NCBI RefSeq assembly: GCF_932526225.1
Contig: NC_064036.1
Coordinates: 18,994,953 to 19,058,952 of the forward strand
Direction of reading: 5' to 3'
From: Nematostella vectensis
Lineage: Eukaryota > Cnidaria > Anthozoa > Actiniaria > Edwardsiidae
DNA: 64,000 bases
The notes beneath the pieces were generated by a model that searched no databases, had not been told where the DNA came from, and saw only the letters and a list, made by a program, of their open reading frames with translations. Of this stretch, positions 11,310 through 24,324 are shown one piece after another. Position 1 is the stretch's first letter. Each line of letters starts with the position of its first letter. The position numbers and the translations under genes were made by a program.

Positions 11310-11929
11310 TGTGAAACTTCTGCTTCTACCACTGTGGTAGAATATAAATGAATCAATAGCGCCTCCCGATATATAACTCTGAGCAGACAAGCACCAAGCA
11401 CAGCCCCTACTTATAATTTACTGAGACAATACGAACCCAGCATGCCTTTATCCTCCCACGTCAATCCAATCGTGCGCGTCTTCGCACCTCATTTTCAAAT
11501 GAAAATCACCCAATATTTGCCGGACTCCTTGATGAGCGAACAGCTGAATAAATGAGTTATAAAGCGACTCTGCGCTACTGATCATCGTTCTGATATAGCT
11601 ACTGATATGCTGTTATTTCAGGGTAAAGACAAACGCTTATACACACAGGGCGTGTTTTGAAGTGTTTGGGATATAAAAATGCATGTATTCCTACCGTCGC
11701 CTCGAATTTGTTGCCAGGGCAATGTTTGTTTGGAAAGTTGTGAATGATTAAAAAAGTAGTTAAGTTCATGCAGTATTTAAAGCCACGCCTCCTACGTGAC
11801 TATTTTCCATAGAAAAGGTTTAGCCCCAAGGCAGGGGTGAAAACTATAGAAAACATCAACAAGTGACTACGGTGAGAAGCAAAGTATCTTTATAGGGACA
11901 CGGTTGTCACTAGGACTCAAGCGAATCGG

Positions 11930-12070
11930 TCAAAGACAAGCGCAACACAAGTGAGAATCGTTTAAACATAAGCGCAACACAAGTGAGAATCAGCCAAACG
12001 CAAGCGCAACACAAGTGAGAATCAGTCAAACACAAGCGCAACACAAGCGAGAATCATTCAAACGCAAGAG
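11930..12070. repeat. ~32-bp tandem repeat, 4-5 copies
   Basis: Unit AAGCGCAACACAAGTGAGAA followed by TCAGTCAAACAC, degenerate at the edges. It lies in the presumed first (non-coding) intron of the long neuropeptide gene. Confidence 0.85.
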
Positions 12071-13335
12071 CAAGCAAATCGAGCTGTTACGTTCTTTTGC
12101 GCTTACTCTTGCGTTTGCTTTCCAGTGAGAATCGGAAATTTAAGAGCATTTCGCTTGAGTCCCAGTGAAAACCAAACTCGTGCGGTAAGTTGCGTCCCTG
12201 TTTTCAAACACAGAACGCCCGCGATCAATGTTTTTGATCACTTTATTATACGCATATTTGAGAACGTAGGTGGGGCTTGTTAATCACGAGAAATCGCTCG
12301 TCAGGTGTGAACATTTTAACGCACGAACGTCAGACTTTCTTTCAACACTACTGAGATACTGAATTCCTTTTCGCTATAACAATTAACGTGTTGCCGTAAA
12401 TTCAGCGTTTCAAAAAACTGTTCTCCTTATGAATTCGTGGCTAAAGGCTGCACACATTTTTCATGCCGACGACGAAAGACCCCCATAGCGAATAAAAAAA
12501 TATATATGAATACATCATTCCCGTCGATGAGCGTAGAATAAAAGGTGCGGCGTGCGGACATGTGAAAATAAAGGCTATCCCAAGATATAATGCCTTTTGC
12601 TTTGGAATGGAGGACGACGACAGCAGGTTTTGCAAAGGGGGAGGGGCTATATGTTTATTCGGGAGACCGTTTCGCGGTACATATCAGTTTAACAGGAGGT
12701 GATATCATTTAACATTGGTACCTTTCAGTGCCGCCCGCTCCCTTACCTTCATGGAGGCCCATGTGAATATTTTAATTATCCGTTGAATATATCCGTTTTG
12801 TTTCAGGATAAAAATTTCCAGGAAATGGTTCTCTGGGTATTAGATCTTTTGGCATTCGTATGCATGCCAAGAAATTTGATCATTTAGGTGCGAAGACCAA
12901 TGTGGATTAAATAATTGAGGGGAAAGGTTGAGAATACGGAAGGATATTAAGGTCGGTGTCACGATAATCGTTTTCCAGTAAGTTCTCTGGCATGCCACTT
13001 CATTGTATCAGTTTTACTAAATGTCATTTTTTATGTTAAAATTATGCAATTATATGGTCAATCATTAGATTCATTATTAAATGCATTAGATTCATGAAAG
13101 AAGTACTAGCGGCAAAATATTTATAGAGCAAAATCAACAAAACATTTCAAACAAACAGAGCTTTTTCCTCACACAACTTGATTAACTTATTGATTAACTC
13201 TGACGGCCATCATCTCAAGAGGCTCTTAAACTTTTGCATTGTATTAAGTTTATGCAAACGCTCCCAAGTGCGTCAAAATGGGTGCGTAAATGCGACGAAT
13301 GGGGAATTCTCGAGGAAATCAAGAGCATTACTTAC

Positions 13336-13424
13336 CAAACGGCTAAAGACAGAGCGGCAATGTCGTAAAGAGGCTTCCTTGCGTCTGACGAGTGACAAGT
13401 TCCTGAAATCTCGAGTCTTTTATA
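13336..13424 (-). promoter_or_regulatory. Candidate TATA promoter and non-coding first exon of the long neuropeptide gene
   Basis: On the minus strand TATAAAAG (13417-13424) is followed by about 80 bases without a start codon, ending in GCCGTTTG and a strong donor GTAAGTAA at 13335. A matching acceptor (TATTCTACCACAG) lies about 25 bases before the ATG at 11309. I read this as core promoter plus a 5' untranslated exon of roughly 50 nt. The upstream neuropeptide gene has the same layout near 27.2 kb. Confidence 0.55.
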
Positions 13425-16130
13425 CCTCACAGGGTAATCTAATGAACATGCGTCCCGCCGAACGCAAGGAGCTCGCCATACCACCTGCGCATGCGCGCGG
13501 CTGGTTATACGCTAGCGCGCATGCGTAAGTCTGTTCAAATGGCGTTTGTTCTACTGACGTGTTTTGTTGAGGAGTGTGAGGCGATAATGAATGGTCATTT
13601 GCTAGGTTAAAACTCCCACTGCGAACGACTTCTAATATCATCGCTTTACTTCTCATTATCGTCGCACCAGCCGCTTGTTTCTCATCCAAGTTGATAACAT
13701 CCCGTTGGTAGCGTTTCCTAGCTTCGTGTTCGCCGTCGACTCTCCATAGAGCACGCTACGAAATGATCAAGTCTTCCTAATGTATCTATTGTCGCTATAT
13801 GATCTGCGTGTTGATGTAATAACGGAAATTCAAGCTTTGGATGAAAAATAATGTTAAATAGGCAAAGGCTGCATTTAATATCAAGTAGAGATCGAGAAAT
13901 ATTATCAGACATCAGAAGAAAACCCACTTCTCAAACTTTCTACGTAGTAACGAAATTTCACAAGCATTTCTTAGTCATTTGTTAGCCATGGTTGATATGA
14001 ATCAAATTGTGTAATTAAAGTGTTAAGTGTTGTAAGTTTGTTCCCGCTTTCAAAATTAAATAAAAACTCATTAACTAATGTCTCTGTATTAATTGCGATA
14101 GCGGTTTGAGGTCATCGACCGAGAAGAATCTGTAAAACCCAATTAAATCGGTGCAATTACATTCAAGAAGAACTATACGAGCTCTCCCGGTCACTAATTA
14201 ATAGTAAAATGTGGTATTGTTAAATGTCAATTAGCCGGCACCCACTAGCACCAGAGGATTAAACCTTAAAATGAATTTTCCTTAGAAAACCTTGTAAGTA
14301 CTGTTTTATTGTTACTCTTTAAGATGCGAAAAAGCTAAGATATGAATTGTTCTAATAGTCGATTTATAGTTTGAATTAAAAGCTGATTTAATTGTAAACA
14401 ATTTACATGATAAAGCATGTTATGTGCAGAACTTCAGCACTTATTAAAAAATACTTGTCGATTTGCGATTTGCAGTTAGGATCCATGCTTTAACTAAAAA
14501 AAACAGTTTAGACGATAACCCAAGTTATATGCACTTTAACAACACTAAAGAAACACAGGGGTATAGGCTATCATTACTTCTTAAACTGTGAAAAGATTTT
14601 ACAAATAAAATTAAAAGAAATGCAAAGGAAAAGCGAGGATATGCGGAACTTATAAACGGAACTTTTTGTCTAAGTCTTATCCTAGTCCTGACCGCCTATA
14701 TTTACACATTGCTATCGCGAATTTCCATTTAATCAGGCACGATAAAATTATTTGAACTTGCGGGCATAACATGTTATTTACGACAAAACAGCGGAAGAAA
14801 AGAACGTTTATTATAAACAAGACAAGCTTAGAAACAACAAGCCCTTAAACGAAAAGTGCCATTACAGGACTTTTGGTGTTCCCCGCCCCGAACGAGAGGC
14901 TGTCTCGCTAAGGTTTAAGGGTTAAACAGTGGGTAACTCCATCTAAGATAAGCCCACACGAGTTTGAGATAATCGCTATATCTTCCGTGGTTAACCTCCC
15001 CTGTTACGAAGGGAGAGACTATTGGTGACATAATCAGCAAAACAACGGGTATCCCCCGTCACCAAACCCGCGCACGATTTTAATTTCCTGATGCGACGGC
15101 AGGAGTAAGAAACGAGGGTAAGACGACTTCCAGTTGAATGAGATGACGAGAGCAATTTACAGATTTAAAAGGTAATTGAGAAAAAAACGTACCAGACTAC
15201 CAGTACAACAACTTTTTCTTTATATGAAGAAAACAAATCAATTTAGTTGGCTTTCTACTTTTTAGAAATGTTATGTTATAACGTGTAATGACAAGGAGAA
15301 ATAAAAGGAAAGAAGAAATTAAAATACTGTCTAAACGTGAGATGACAATTATAAAATCATTTTAGAAAGCCTAGTATGAAAAAAATCCAAAACAATCTGC
15401 GAAGTTTCAGATGCAAAGAAAACGTGCAAATGTTACTAATGACTGCGTGATAACTCCCGTGGTAAGGCAGCCTCCTTAACGCATGTTTTTAAACACGATG
15501 TTCCGTTATAAAACTGCTAACGCACATTTTGATAAAGCAAATCCCACTTTGTATGCAAATCTACCGTCCGTCTCCTTTTTATTAGAAAGGGCGTCCTGTC
15601 ATCCCCAGTCCCCCATTACCAAGTCACACTCGAGAGCCCACTCCCATCGGTCTTTGCGAGCACTCGGGTGTGAGACAACATGATAAGAAGGCGATGAAAT
15701 AGCGAAATTGCGTCTGAAATAGCAAAGTTCTGTTTTTACAAGAAGACTTCAAAATAATCTTTCATTGGTACCCAAAACAGCAATATTTCAGATATTTGAT
15801 GTAGAAGTTTCTCGGTTGCTTTTGCGTAATGGAAGTGGATGGAGTGACTGGTGACATGTCGCCTAATCAAATGGTGACATGGTTTGCATTTTGTACGGGC
15901 GAATTTATCACGAAACTGCGTATGGAGAAGAGTTTTATTGGCCAACCTTAAAAACTATAAAATATAAATAAACCATGCCTTTGTAAAACCCGTCTCCGGA
16001 CTAACATCTCCAATCCGATGAACGTCCTTGTAGGACACAGTGTCTTCTAGGCGCTTTTTCCGCCAAAATGCACGCATCAATCATCAACAGTAGACAAGAA
16101 TCATCACCGGCCCGGGTTTCCTCTTGCTCA
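13425..16130. other. Intergenic stretch; one weak candidate terminal exon
   Basis: No confident gene. On the minus strand, directly beside the 16.1-kb array, an acceptor (CTACTCTCATCCAG) is followed by an open frame beginning TGFEQEETRAGDD and ending in TAG after about 48 codons. An AATAAA on the same strand (in GGCCAATAAAACTC, near 15938) lies about 50 bases past the stop. It could be the last exon of an unrecognised minus-strand gene, or chance. Confidence 0.35.
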
Positions 16131-16137
16131 AAACCGG

Positions 16138-17957
16138 TCTGGATGAGAGTAGGATGACTAGGTCTGCATGAGAGTAGGATGACTAGGTCTGCATGAGAGT
16201 AGGATGACTAGGTCTGCATGAGAGTATGATGACTAGGTCTGCATGATTAGGATGACTAGGTCTGCATGAGAGTAGGATGACTAGGTCTGCATGAGAGTAG
16301 GATGACTAGGTCTGCATGAGAGTAGCATGACTAGGTCTGCATGAGAGTAGGATGACTAGGTCTGCATGATTAGGATGACTAGGTCTGCATGAGAGTATGA
16401 TGACTAGATCTGCATGAGAGTAGGGTGACTAGGTCTGCACGAGAGTAAGATGACTAGGTCTGCATGAGAGTAGGATGACAGGTCTGCATGAGAGTAGGAT
16501 GACTAGGTCTGCATGAGAGTAGGATGACTAGATCTGCATGAGAGTAGGGTGACTAGGTCTGCACGAGAGTAAGATGACTAGGTCTGCATGAGAGTAGGAT
16601 GACAGGTCTGCATGAGAGTATGATGACTAGGTCTGCATGAGAGTAGGATGACTAGGTCTGCATAAGAGTAGGATGACTAGGTCTGCATGAGAGTAGGATG
16701 ACTAGGTCTGCATGAGAGTAGGATGACTAGGTCTGCATGAGAGTAGGATGACAGGTCTGCATGAGAGTAGGATGACTAGGTCTGCATGAGAGTAGGATGA
16801 CTAGGTCTGCATGAGCGTAGGATGACTAGGTCTGGATGAGAGTAGAATGACTAGGTCTGCACGAGAGTAAGATGACTAGGTCTGCATGAGAGTGGGATGA
16901 CTAGGTCTGCATGAGAGTAGGATGACTAGGTCTGCATGAGAGTAAGATGACTAGGTCTGCATGAGAGTAGGATGACTCGGTCTGCATGAGAAAAAGCTGA
17001 ATAGGTCTGCATGAGAGAAAGCTGACTAGGTCTGCATGATAATAATATGACTAGGTCTGCATGAGAGTAGGATGACTAGGTCTGCATGAGAGTATGATGA
17101 CTAGGTCTGCATAAGAGAAGGATGACAGGTCTGCATGAGAGTAGGATGACTGGGTCTGCATGATTAGGATGACTAGGTCTGCATGAGAGTAAGATGACTA
17201 GGTCTGCATGAGTAGGATGACTAGGTCTGCATGAGAGTAGGATGACAGGTCTGCATGAGAGTAGGATGACTAGGTCTGCATGAAAGTAGGATGACTAGGT
17301 CTGCATGAGAGTAGGATGACTAGATCTGCATGAGAGTAAGGTGACTAGGTCTGCATGAGAGTAGGATGACTAGATCTGCATGAAAGTAGGATGACTAGGT
17401 CTGCATGAGAGTAAGATGACTAGGTCTGCATGAGAGAAAGCTGACTAGGTCTGCATGAGAGTAAGATGACTAGGTCTGCATGAGAGTAAGATGACTAGGT
17501 CTGCATGAGAGTAGGATGACTAGGTCTGCATGAGAGTAAGATGACTAGGTCTGAATGAGAGTATGATGACTAGGTCTGCATGAGAGTAAGATGATTAGGT
17601 CTGCATGAGAGTAGGATGACTCGGTCTGCATGAGAGTAAGATGACTAGGTCTGCATGAGAGTAAGATGACTAGGTCTGCATGAGAGTAAGATGACTAGGT
17701 CTGCATGAGAGTAAGATGACTAGGTCTGCATGAGTCGGATGACTAGGTCTGCATAAGAGTAGGATGACTAGGTCTGCATGAGAGTAGGATGACAGGTCTG
17801 CATGAGAGTAGGATGACTAGGTCTGCATGAGAGTAGGATGACTAGGTCTGCATGATTAGGATGACTAGGTCTGCATGAGTAGGATGACTAGGTCTGCATG
17901 AGAGTAAGATGACTAGGTCTGCATGAGAGTAAGATGACTAGGTCTGCATGAGAGTAG
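16138..17957 (+). repeat. 25-bp minisatellite, left arm of an inverted array
   Basis: About 72 copies of TAGGTCTGCATGAGAGTAGG plus ATGAC in the plus orientation, with variants (GTAAGATGAC, GATTAGGATGAC, GAGAAAGCTGAC). It ends abruptly where the same unit continues in the opposite orientation. Confidence 0.95.
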
Positions 17958-20900
17958 GATGCAGACCTAGTCATGTTACTCTCATGCAGACCTAGTCATC
18001 ATACTCTCATGCAGACCTAGTCATCCTACTCTCATGCAGACCTAGTCATCCTACTCTCATGCAGACCTAGTCATCCTATTCTCATGCAGACCTAGTCATC
18101 CTACTCTCATCCAGACCTAGTCATCCTACTCTCATGCAGACCTAGTCATCCTACTCTCATGCAGACCTAGTCATCCTACTCTTATGCAGACCTAGTCATC
18201 CTACTCATGCAGACCTGGTCATCTTACTCTCATGCAGATCTTGTCATCCTACTCTCATGCAGACCTAGTCATCCTACTCTCATGCAGACCTAGTCATCAT
18301 ACTCTCATGCAGACCTAGTCATCCTACTCTCATGCAGACCTAGTCATCCTACTCTCATGCAGACCTAGTCATCCTACTCTCATGCAGACCTAGTCATCCT
18401 ACTATCATGCAGACCTAGTCATCATACTCTCATGCAGACCTGGTCATCCTACTCTCATGCAGGCCTAGTCATCTTACTCTCATGCAGACCTAGTCATATT
18501 ATTATCATGCAGACCTAGTCAGCTTTCTCTCATGCAGACCTATTCAGCTTTCTCTCATGCAAACCTAGTCACCCTACTCTCATGCAGACCTAGTCATCTA
18601 ATCATGCAGACCTAGTCATCCTATTCATGCAGACCTAGTCATATTACTAGTCATCGTACTCTCATGCAGACCTAGTCATCCTACTCTCATGCAGATCTAG
18701 TCATCCTACTCTCATGCAGACCTAGTCATCCTACTCTCATGCAGACCGAGTCATCCTACTCATTCAGACCTAGTCATCCTAATCTCTTGCAGACCTAGTC
18801 ATCCTACTCTCATGCAGACATAGTCATCTTACTCTCATTCAGACCTAGTCATCCTATTCTCATGCAGACCTAGTCATCCTACTCTCATGCAGACCTAGTC
18901 ATCCTATTCTCATGCAGACCTAGTCATCCTACTCTCATGCAGACCTGTCATCCTACTCTCATGCAGACCTAGTCATATTACTCTCATGCAGACCTAGTCA
19001 TCATACTCTCATGCAGACCTAGTCATCCTACTCTCATGCAGACCGAGTCATCCTACTCATTCAGACCTAGTCATCCTAATCTCTTGCAGACCTAGTCATC
19101 CTACTCTCATGCAGACATAGTCATCTTACTCTCATTCAGACCTAGTCATCCTATTCTCATGCAGACCTAGTCATCCTACTCTCATGCAGACCTAGTCATC
19201 CTACTCTCATGCAGACCTAGTCATCCTACTCTCATGCAGACCTGTCATCCTACTCTCATGCAGACCTAGTCATATTACTCTCATGCAGACCTAGTCATCA
19301 TACTCTCATGCAGACCTTGTCATCCTACTCTCATGCAGACCTAGTCATCCTACTCTCATGCAGACCTAGTCATCTTACTCTCATGCAGACCTTGTCATCC
19401 TACTCTCATGCAGACCTAGTCATCCTACTCTCATGCAGACCTAGTCATCCTACTCTCATGCAGACCTAGTCATCCTACTCTCATGCAGACATAGTCATCT
19501 TACTCTCATTCAGACCTAGTCATCCTATTCTCATGCAGACCTAGTCATCCTACTCTCATGCAGACCTAGTCATCCTACTCTCATGCAGACCTAGTCATCC
19601 TACTCTCATGCAGACCTGTCATCCTACTCTCATGCAGACCTAGTCATATTACTCTCATGCAGACCTAGTCATCATACTCTCATGCAGACCTTGTCATCCT
19701 ACTCTCATGCAGACCTGTCATCCTACTCTCATTCAGACCTAGTCATCATACTCTCATTCAGACCTAGTCATCATACTCTCATGCAGACCTAGTCATCCTA
19801 ATCATGCAGACCTAGACATCATACTCTCATGCAGATCTAGTCATCCTACTCTCATGCAGACCTAGTCATCCTACTCTCATGCAGACCTAGTCATCCTACT
19901 CTCATGCAGACCTAGTCATCCTACTCTCATGCAGACCTGTCATCCTACTCTCATGCAGACCTAGTCATATTACTCTCATGCAGACCTAGTCATCATACTC
20001 TCATTCAGACCTAGTCATCCTACTCTCATGCAGACCTGTCATCCTTCTCTTATGCAGACCTAGTCATATTACTCTCATGCAGACCTAGTCACCCTACTCT
20101 CATTCAGACCTAGTCATCCTACTCTCATGCAGATCTTGTCATCCTACTCTCATGCAGACCTGTCATCCTACTCTCATGCAGACCTAGTCATATTACTCTC
20201 ATGCAGACCTAGTCATCATACTCTCATGCAGACCTAGTCATCCTACTCTCATGCAGACCGAGTCATCCTACTCATTCAGACCTAGTCATCCTAATCTCTT
20301 GCAGACCTAGTCATCCTACTCTCATGCAGACATAGTCATCTTACTCTCATTCAGACCTAGTCATCCTATTCTCATGCAGACCTAGTCATCCTACTCTCAT
20401 GCAGACCTAGTCATCCTACTCTCATGCAGACCTAGTCATCCTACTCTCATGCAGACCTGTCATCCTACTCTCATGCAGACCTAGTCATATTACTCTCATG
20501 CAGACCTAGTCATCATACTCTCATGCAGACCTTGTCATCCTACTCTCATGCAGACCTAGTCATCCTACTCTCATGCAGACCTAGTCATCTTACTCTCATG
20601 CAGACCTTGTCATCCTACTCTCATGCAGACCTAGTCATCCTACTCTCATGCAGACCTAGTCATCCTACTCTCATGCAGACCTAGTCATCCTACTCTCATG
20701 CAGACATAGTCATCTTACTCTCATTCAGACCTAGTCATCCTATTCTCATGCAGACCTAGTCATCCTACTCTCATGCAGACCTAGTCATCCTACTCTCATG
20801 CAGACCTAGTCATCCTACTCTCATGCAGACCTGTCATCCTACTCTCATGCAGACCTAGTCATATTACTCTCATGCAGACCTAGTCATCATACTCTCATGC

Positions 20901-21772
20901 AGACCTTGTCATCCTACTCTCATGCAGACCTGTCATCCTACTCTCATTCAGACCTAGTCATCATACTCTCATTCAGACCTAGTCATCATACTCTCATGCA
21001 GACCTAGTCATCCTAATCATGCAGACCTAGACATCATACTCTCATGCAGATCTAGTCATCCTACTCTCATGCAGACCTAGTCATCCTACTCTCATGCAGA
21101 CCTAGTCATCCTACTCTCATGCAGACCTAGTCATCCTACTCTCATGCAGACCTGTCATCCTACTCTCATGCAGACCTAGTCATATTACTCTCATGCAGAC
21201 CTAGTCATCATACTCTCATTCAGACCTAGTCATCCTACTCTCATGCAGACCTGTCATCCTTCTCTTATGCAGACCTAGTCATATTACTCTCATGCAGACC
21301 TAGTCACCCTACTCTCATTCAGACCTAGTCATCCTACTCTCATGCAGATCTTGTCATCCTACTCTCATGCAGACCTGTCATCCTACTCTCATTCAGACCT
21401 AGTCATCATACTCTCATTCAGACCTAGTCATCATACTCTCATGCAGACCTAGTCATCATACTCTCATTCAGACCTTGTCATCCTACTCTCATGCAGATCT
21501 TGTCATCCTACTCTCATGCAGACCTGTCATCCTACTCTCATTCAGACCTAGTCATCATACTCTCATTCAGACCTAGTCATCATACTCTCATGCAGACCTA
21601 GTCATCCTAATCATGCAGACCTAGACATCATACTCTCATGCAGATCTAGTCATCATACTCTCATGCAGACCTAGTCATCCTAATCATGCAGACCTAGTCA
21701 TCATACTCTCATTCAGACCTAGTCATCATACTCTTATGCAGACCTAGTCATCTTATTCTCATGCAGATCTAG
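17958..21772 (-). repeat. 25-bp minisatellite, right arm (inverted orientation)
   Basis: About 150 copies of the same unit in reverse complement (CATGCAGACCTAGTCATCCT plus ACTCT). Higher-order structure is visible: a block starting ACCGAGTCATCCTACTCATT occurs near 18.75, 19.04 and 20.26 kb, and the DNA after 19.04 kb matches that after 20.26 kb for over 1 kb. This indicates a ~1.2-kb duplication inside the array. Confidence 0.95.
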
Positions 21773-21775
21773 TAA

Positions 21776-23860
21776 AGAACCACGTCTAGATGAAAGGGCT
21801 ACGTTTGGGGCAAAGGGCCACGTCAAGAAGAAGGGCTAAGTTTACGGCAAAGTGATACGTCTAGAAGAAAGGGCTAAGTTTGGGGTACAGGGCCACGTCA
21901 AGAGGAAGGGCTAAGTTTACGGCAAAGTGATACGTCTAGAAGAAAGTGCTAAGTTTGGGGTACAGGGCTACGTTTAGAAGAAAAGGGCTACGTATGGCCA
22001 CACCTAGAAGAAAGGTCTAGGTTTGGGGCAAAGGGCCACGTCTAGAAGAAAGTTCCAAGTTTTGGCCAGAGCCACGTCTTAGAAGAAAGTGCTAAGTTTG
22101 GGGGCAAAGAACCACGTCTAGATGAAAGGGCTAAGTTCGCGGCAAAGTGCTACGTCTAAAAGAAAGGTCTAAGTTTGGGGTAAAGGGCCACCTTTAGAAG
22201 AAAGGGCTAATTTGGGGCAAAGGGCCACCTCTAGAAGAAAGGACTAAGTTTGGGGCAAAGGGCCACGTCTTGGAGAAAGGGAAAAGTTTGGGAAAAAGGA
22301 CCACGCCTAGAAAAAAAGGGCTTATTTTGCGACAAAGAGCTTCGTCTAGAAGAAAGGGCAAAGTTTGGTGTAAAGGGTCACGTCTAGAAGAAAGGGCTAA
22401 GTTTTGGGCAAAGTGATACGCCTTGAAGAAGGGGCTAAGTTTGGGGCAAAGGGCCACGTCTAGAAGAAAGGGCTAAGTTTGGGGTAAAGAACCACGTCTA
22501 GATGAAAGGGCTACGTTTGGGGCAAAGGGCCACGTCAAGAAGAAGGGCTAAGTTTACGGCAAAGTGATACGTCTAGAAGAAAGGGCTAAGTTTGGGGTAC
22601 AGGGCTACGTCTAGAAGAAAAGGGCTAAGTATTGCCACACATAGAAGAAAGGTCTAGGTTTGGGGCAAAGGGCCACGTCTAGAAGAAAGTTCTAAGTTTT
22701 GGCCAGAGCCACGTCCTAGAAGAAAGTGCTAAGTTTGGGGCAAAGAACCACGACTAGATGAAAGGGCTAAGATCGCGGCAAAGTGCTACGTCTAAAAAGA
22801 AAGGTCTAAGTTTGGGTTAAAGGGCCACCTTTAGAAGAAAGGGCTAATTTGGGGCAAAGGGCCACCTCTAGGAGAAAGGGCTAAGTTTGGGGCAAAGGGC
22901 CACGTCTTGGAGAAAGGGAAAAGTTTGGGAAGGTCTAAAAAGGTCTAAGTTTGGGTTAAAGGGCCACCTTTAGAAGAAAGGGCTAATTTGGGGCAAAGGG
23001 CCACCTCTAGGAGAAAGGGCTAAGTTTGGGGCAAAGGGCCACGTCTTGGAGAAAGGGAAAAGTTTGGGAAAAAGGACCACGTCTAGAAAAAATGGGCTTA
23101 TTTTGAGACAGAGCTTCTTCTAGAAGAAAGGGCAAAGCTTGGTGTAAAGGGCCACGTCTAGAAGAAAGGGCTAAGTTTGGGGCAAAGAACCACGTCTAGA
23201 AGAAATGGCAAAGTTTGGGGCATAGGGCCACGTCTAGAAGAAAGGTCTAAGTTTGGGGCAAAGGGCCACGTCAAGAAGAAATGGCAAAGTTTGAGGTAAA
23301 GGGCTACCTCTAGAAGAAATGGCAAAGTTTGGGGTAAAGGGCCACGTCTAGAAGAAAGAGCTAAGTTTGGGGCAAAGGGCCACGTCAAAAAGAAATGGCA
23401 AAGTTTGGGGCAAAGGGCCACGTCTAGAAGAAATGGCAAAGTTTGAGGTAAAGGGCTACCTCTAGAAGAAATGGCAAAGTTTAGGGTAAAGGGCCACGTC
23501 TTGAAGAAAGGGCTAAGTTTGGGGCAAAGGGCTACGTCCTAAAGAGAGGGATAAGTTTGCGGCAAAGTGCCACGTCTAGAAGAAAGGGCTAAGTTTGGGG
23601 CAAAGAGCCACGTCTAGAAGAAAGGGCTAAGTTTGGGGCAAAGGGCTACGTCTTGAAGAATGGAATATGTTTGCGGCAAAAGGCCACGTCTACAAGAAAG
23701 GTCTAAGTGAGGGGCAAAGAGCTACGTCTCAGAAGAAAGGGCTAAGTTTGGGGCAAAGGGCTACGTCTAGAAGACAGGACTGAGTTTGGGACAACGGACT
23801 ACCTCTTGAAGAAAGGGATATGTTTGGGTGAACGGTCTACGTCTGTCAGAAAGGGCTACG
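21776..23860 (+). repeat. 38-bp minisatellite, about 54 copies
   Basis: Unit AAGAAAGGGCTAAGTTTGGG plus GCAAAGGGCCACGTCTAG. Higher-order repeats: the segment beginning AAGAACCACGTCTAGATGAA at about 21775 recurs about 710 bp later, and a ~130-bp block is duplicated near 22.8-23.0 kb. Short minus-strand frames across it are artefacts. Confidence 0.93.
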
Positions 23861-24324
23861 CCAAAGACAAATTGCTATGTCTGGGACTAGTTTACCTACA
23901 GCGGGGACTCGATCAACTACACATTTTACTAGAACTCATTTATATTATATTACACGGAGAACAAACCTAAATGGTATAATACAGTTAACCTAAAACAATG
24001 GCTGCCGCATGGGCAACGGTCAGCGGCAGATCGATGCGCCTGTCTTTTGGTGCTACGGCACTTAGTGGTGTCTGGTTTGACTTCTACTTTTCTTCCTTGA
24101 AGGACCTAAAAACAATAAATAAAACTTGGTGTAACGATCGAGTTCCTTGGCTCTTAGACGAGGTAGTTCTTGCCCATAAATCGTTTGTTAATAAATAGAA
24201 CATGGTATAACTATCCCGTTCCTTGGCTCTTAGATAATTTACTTCTTAACCATAATTACAACATGGTATGACTATCGAGCTCCTCAATGTTTCTTGAGAC
24301 ATCGACAACATTCAGATATTGTAT

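Noticed and set aside
16138-21772. CRISPR-like array of regularly spaced repeats
   Set aside because: Units are contiguous 25-mers without unique spacers, in an animal genome with introns.
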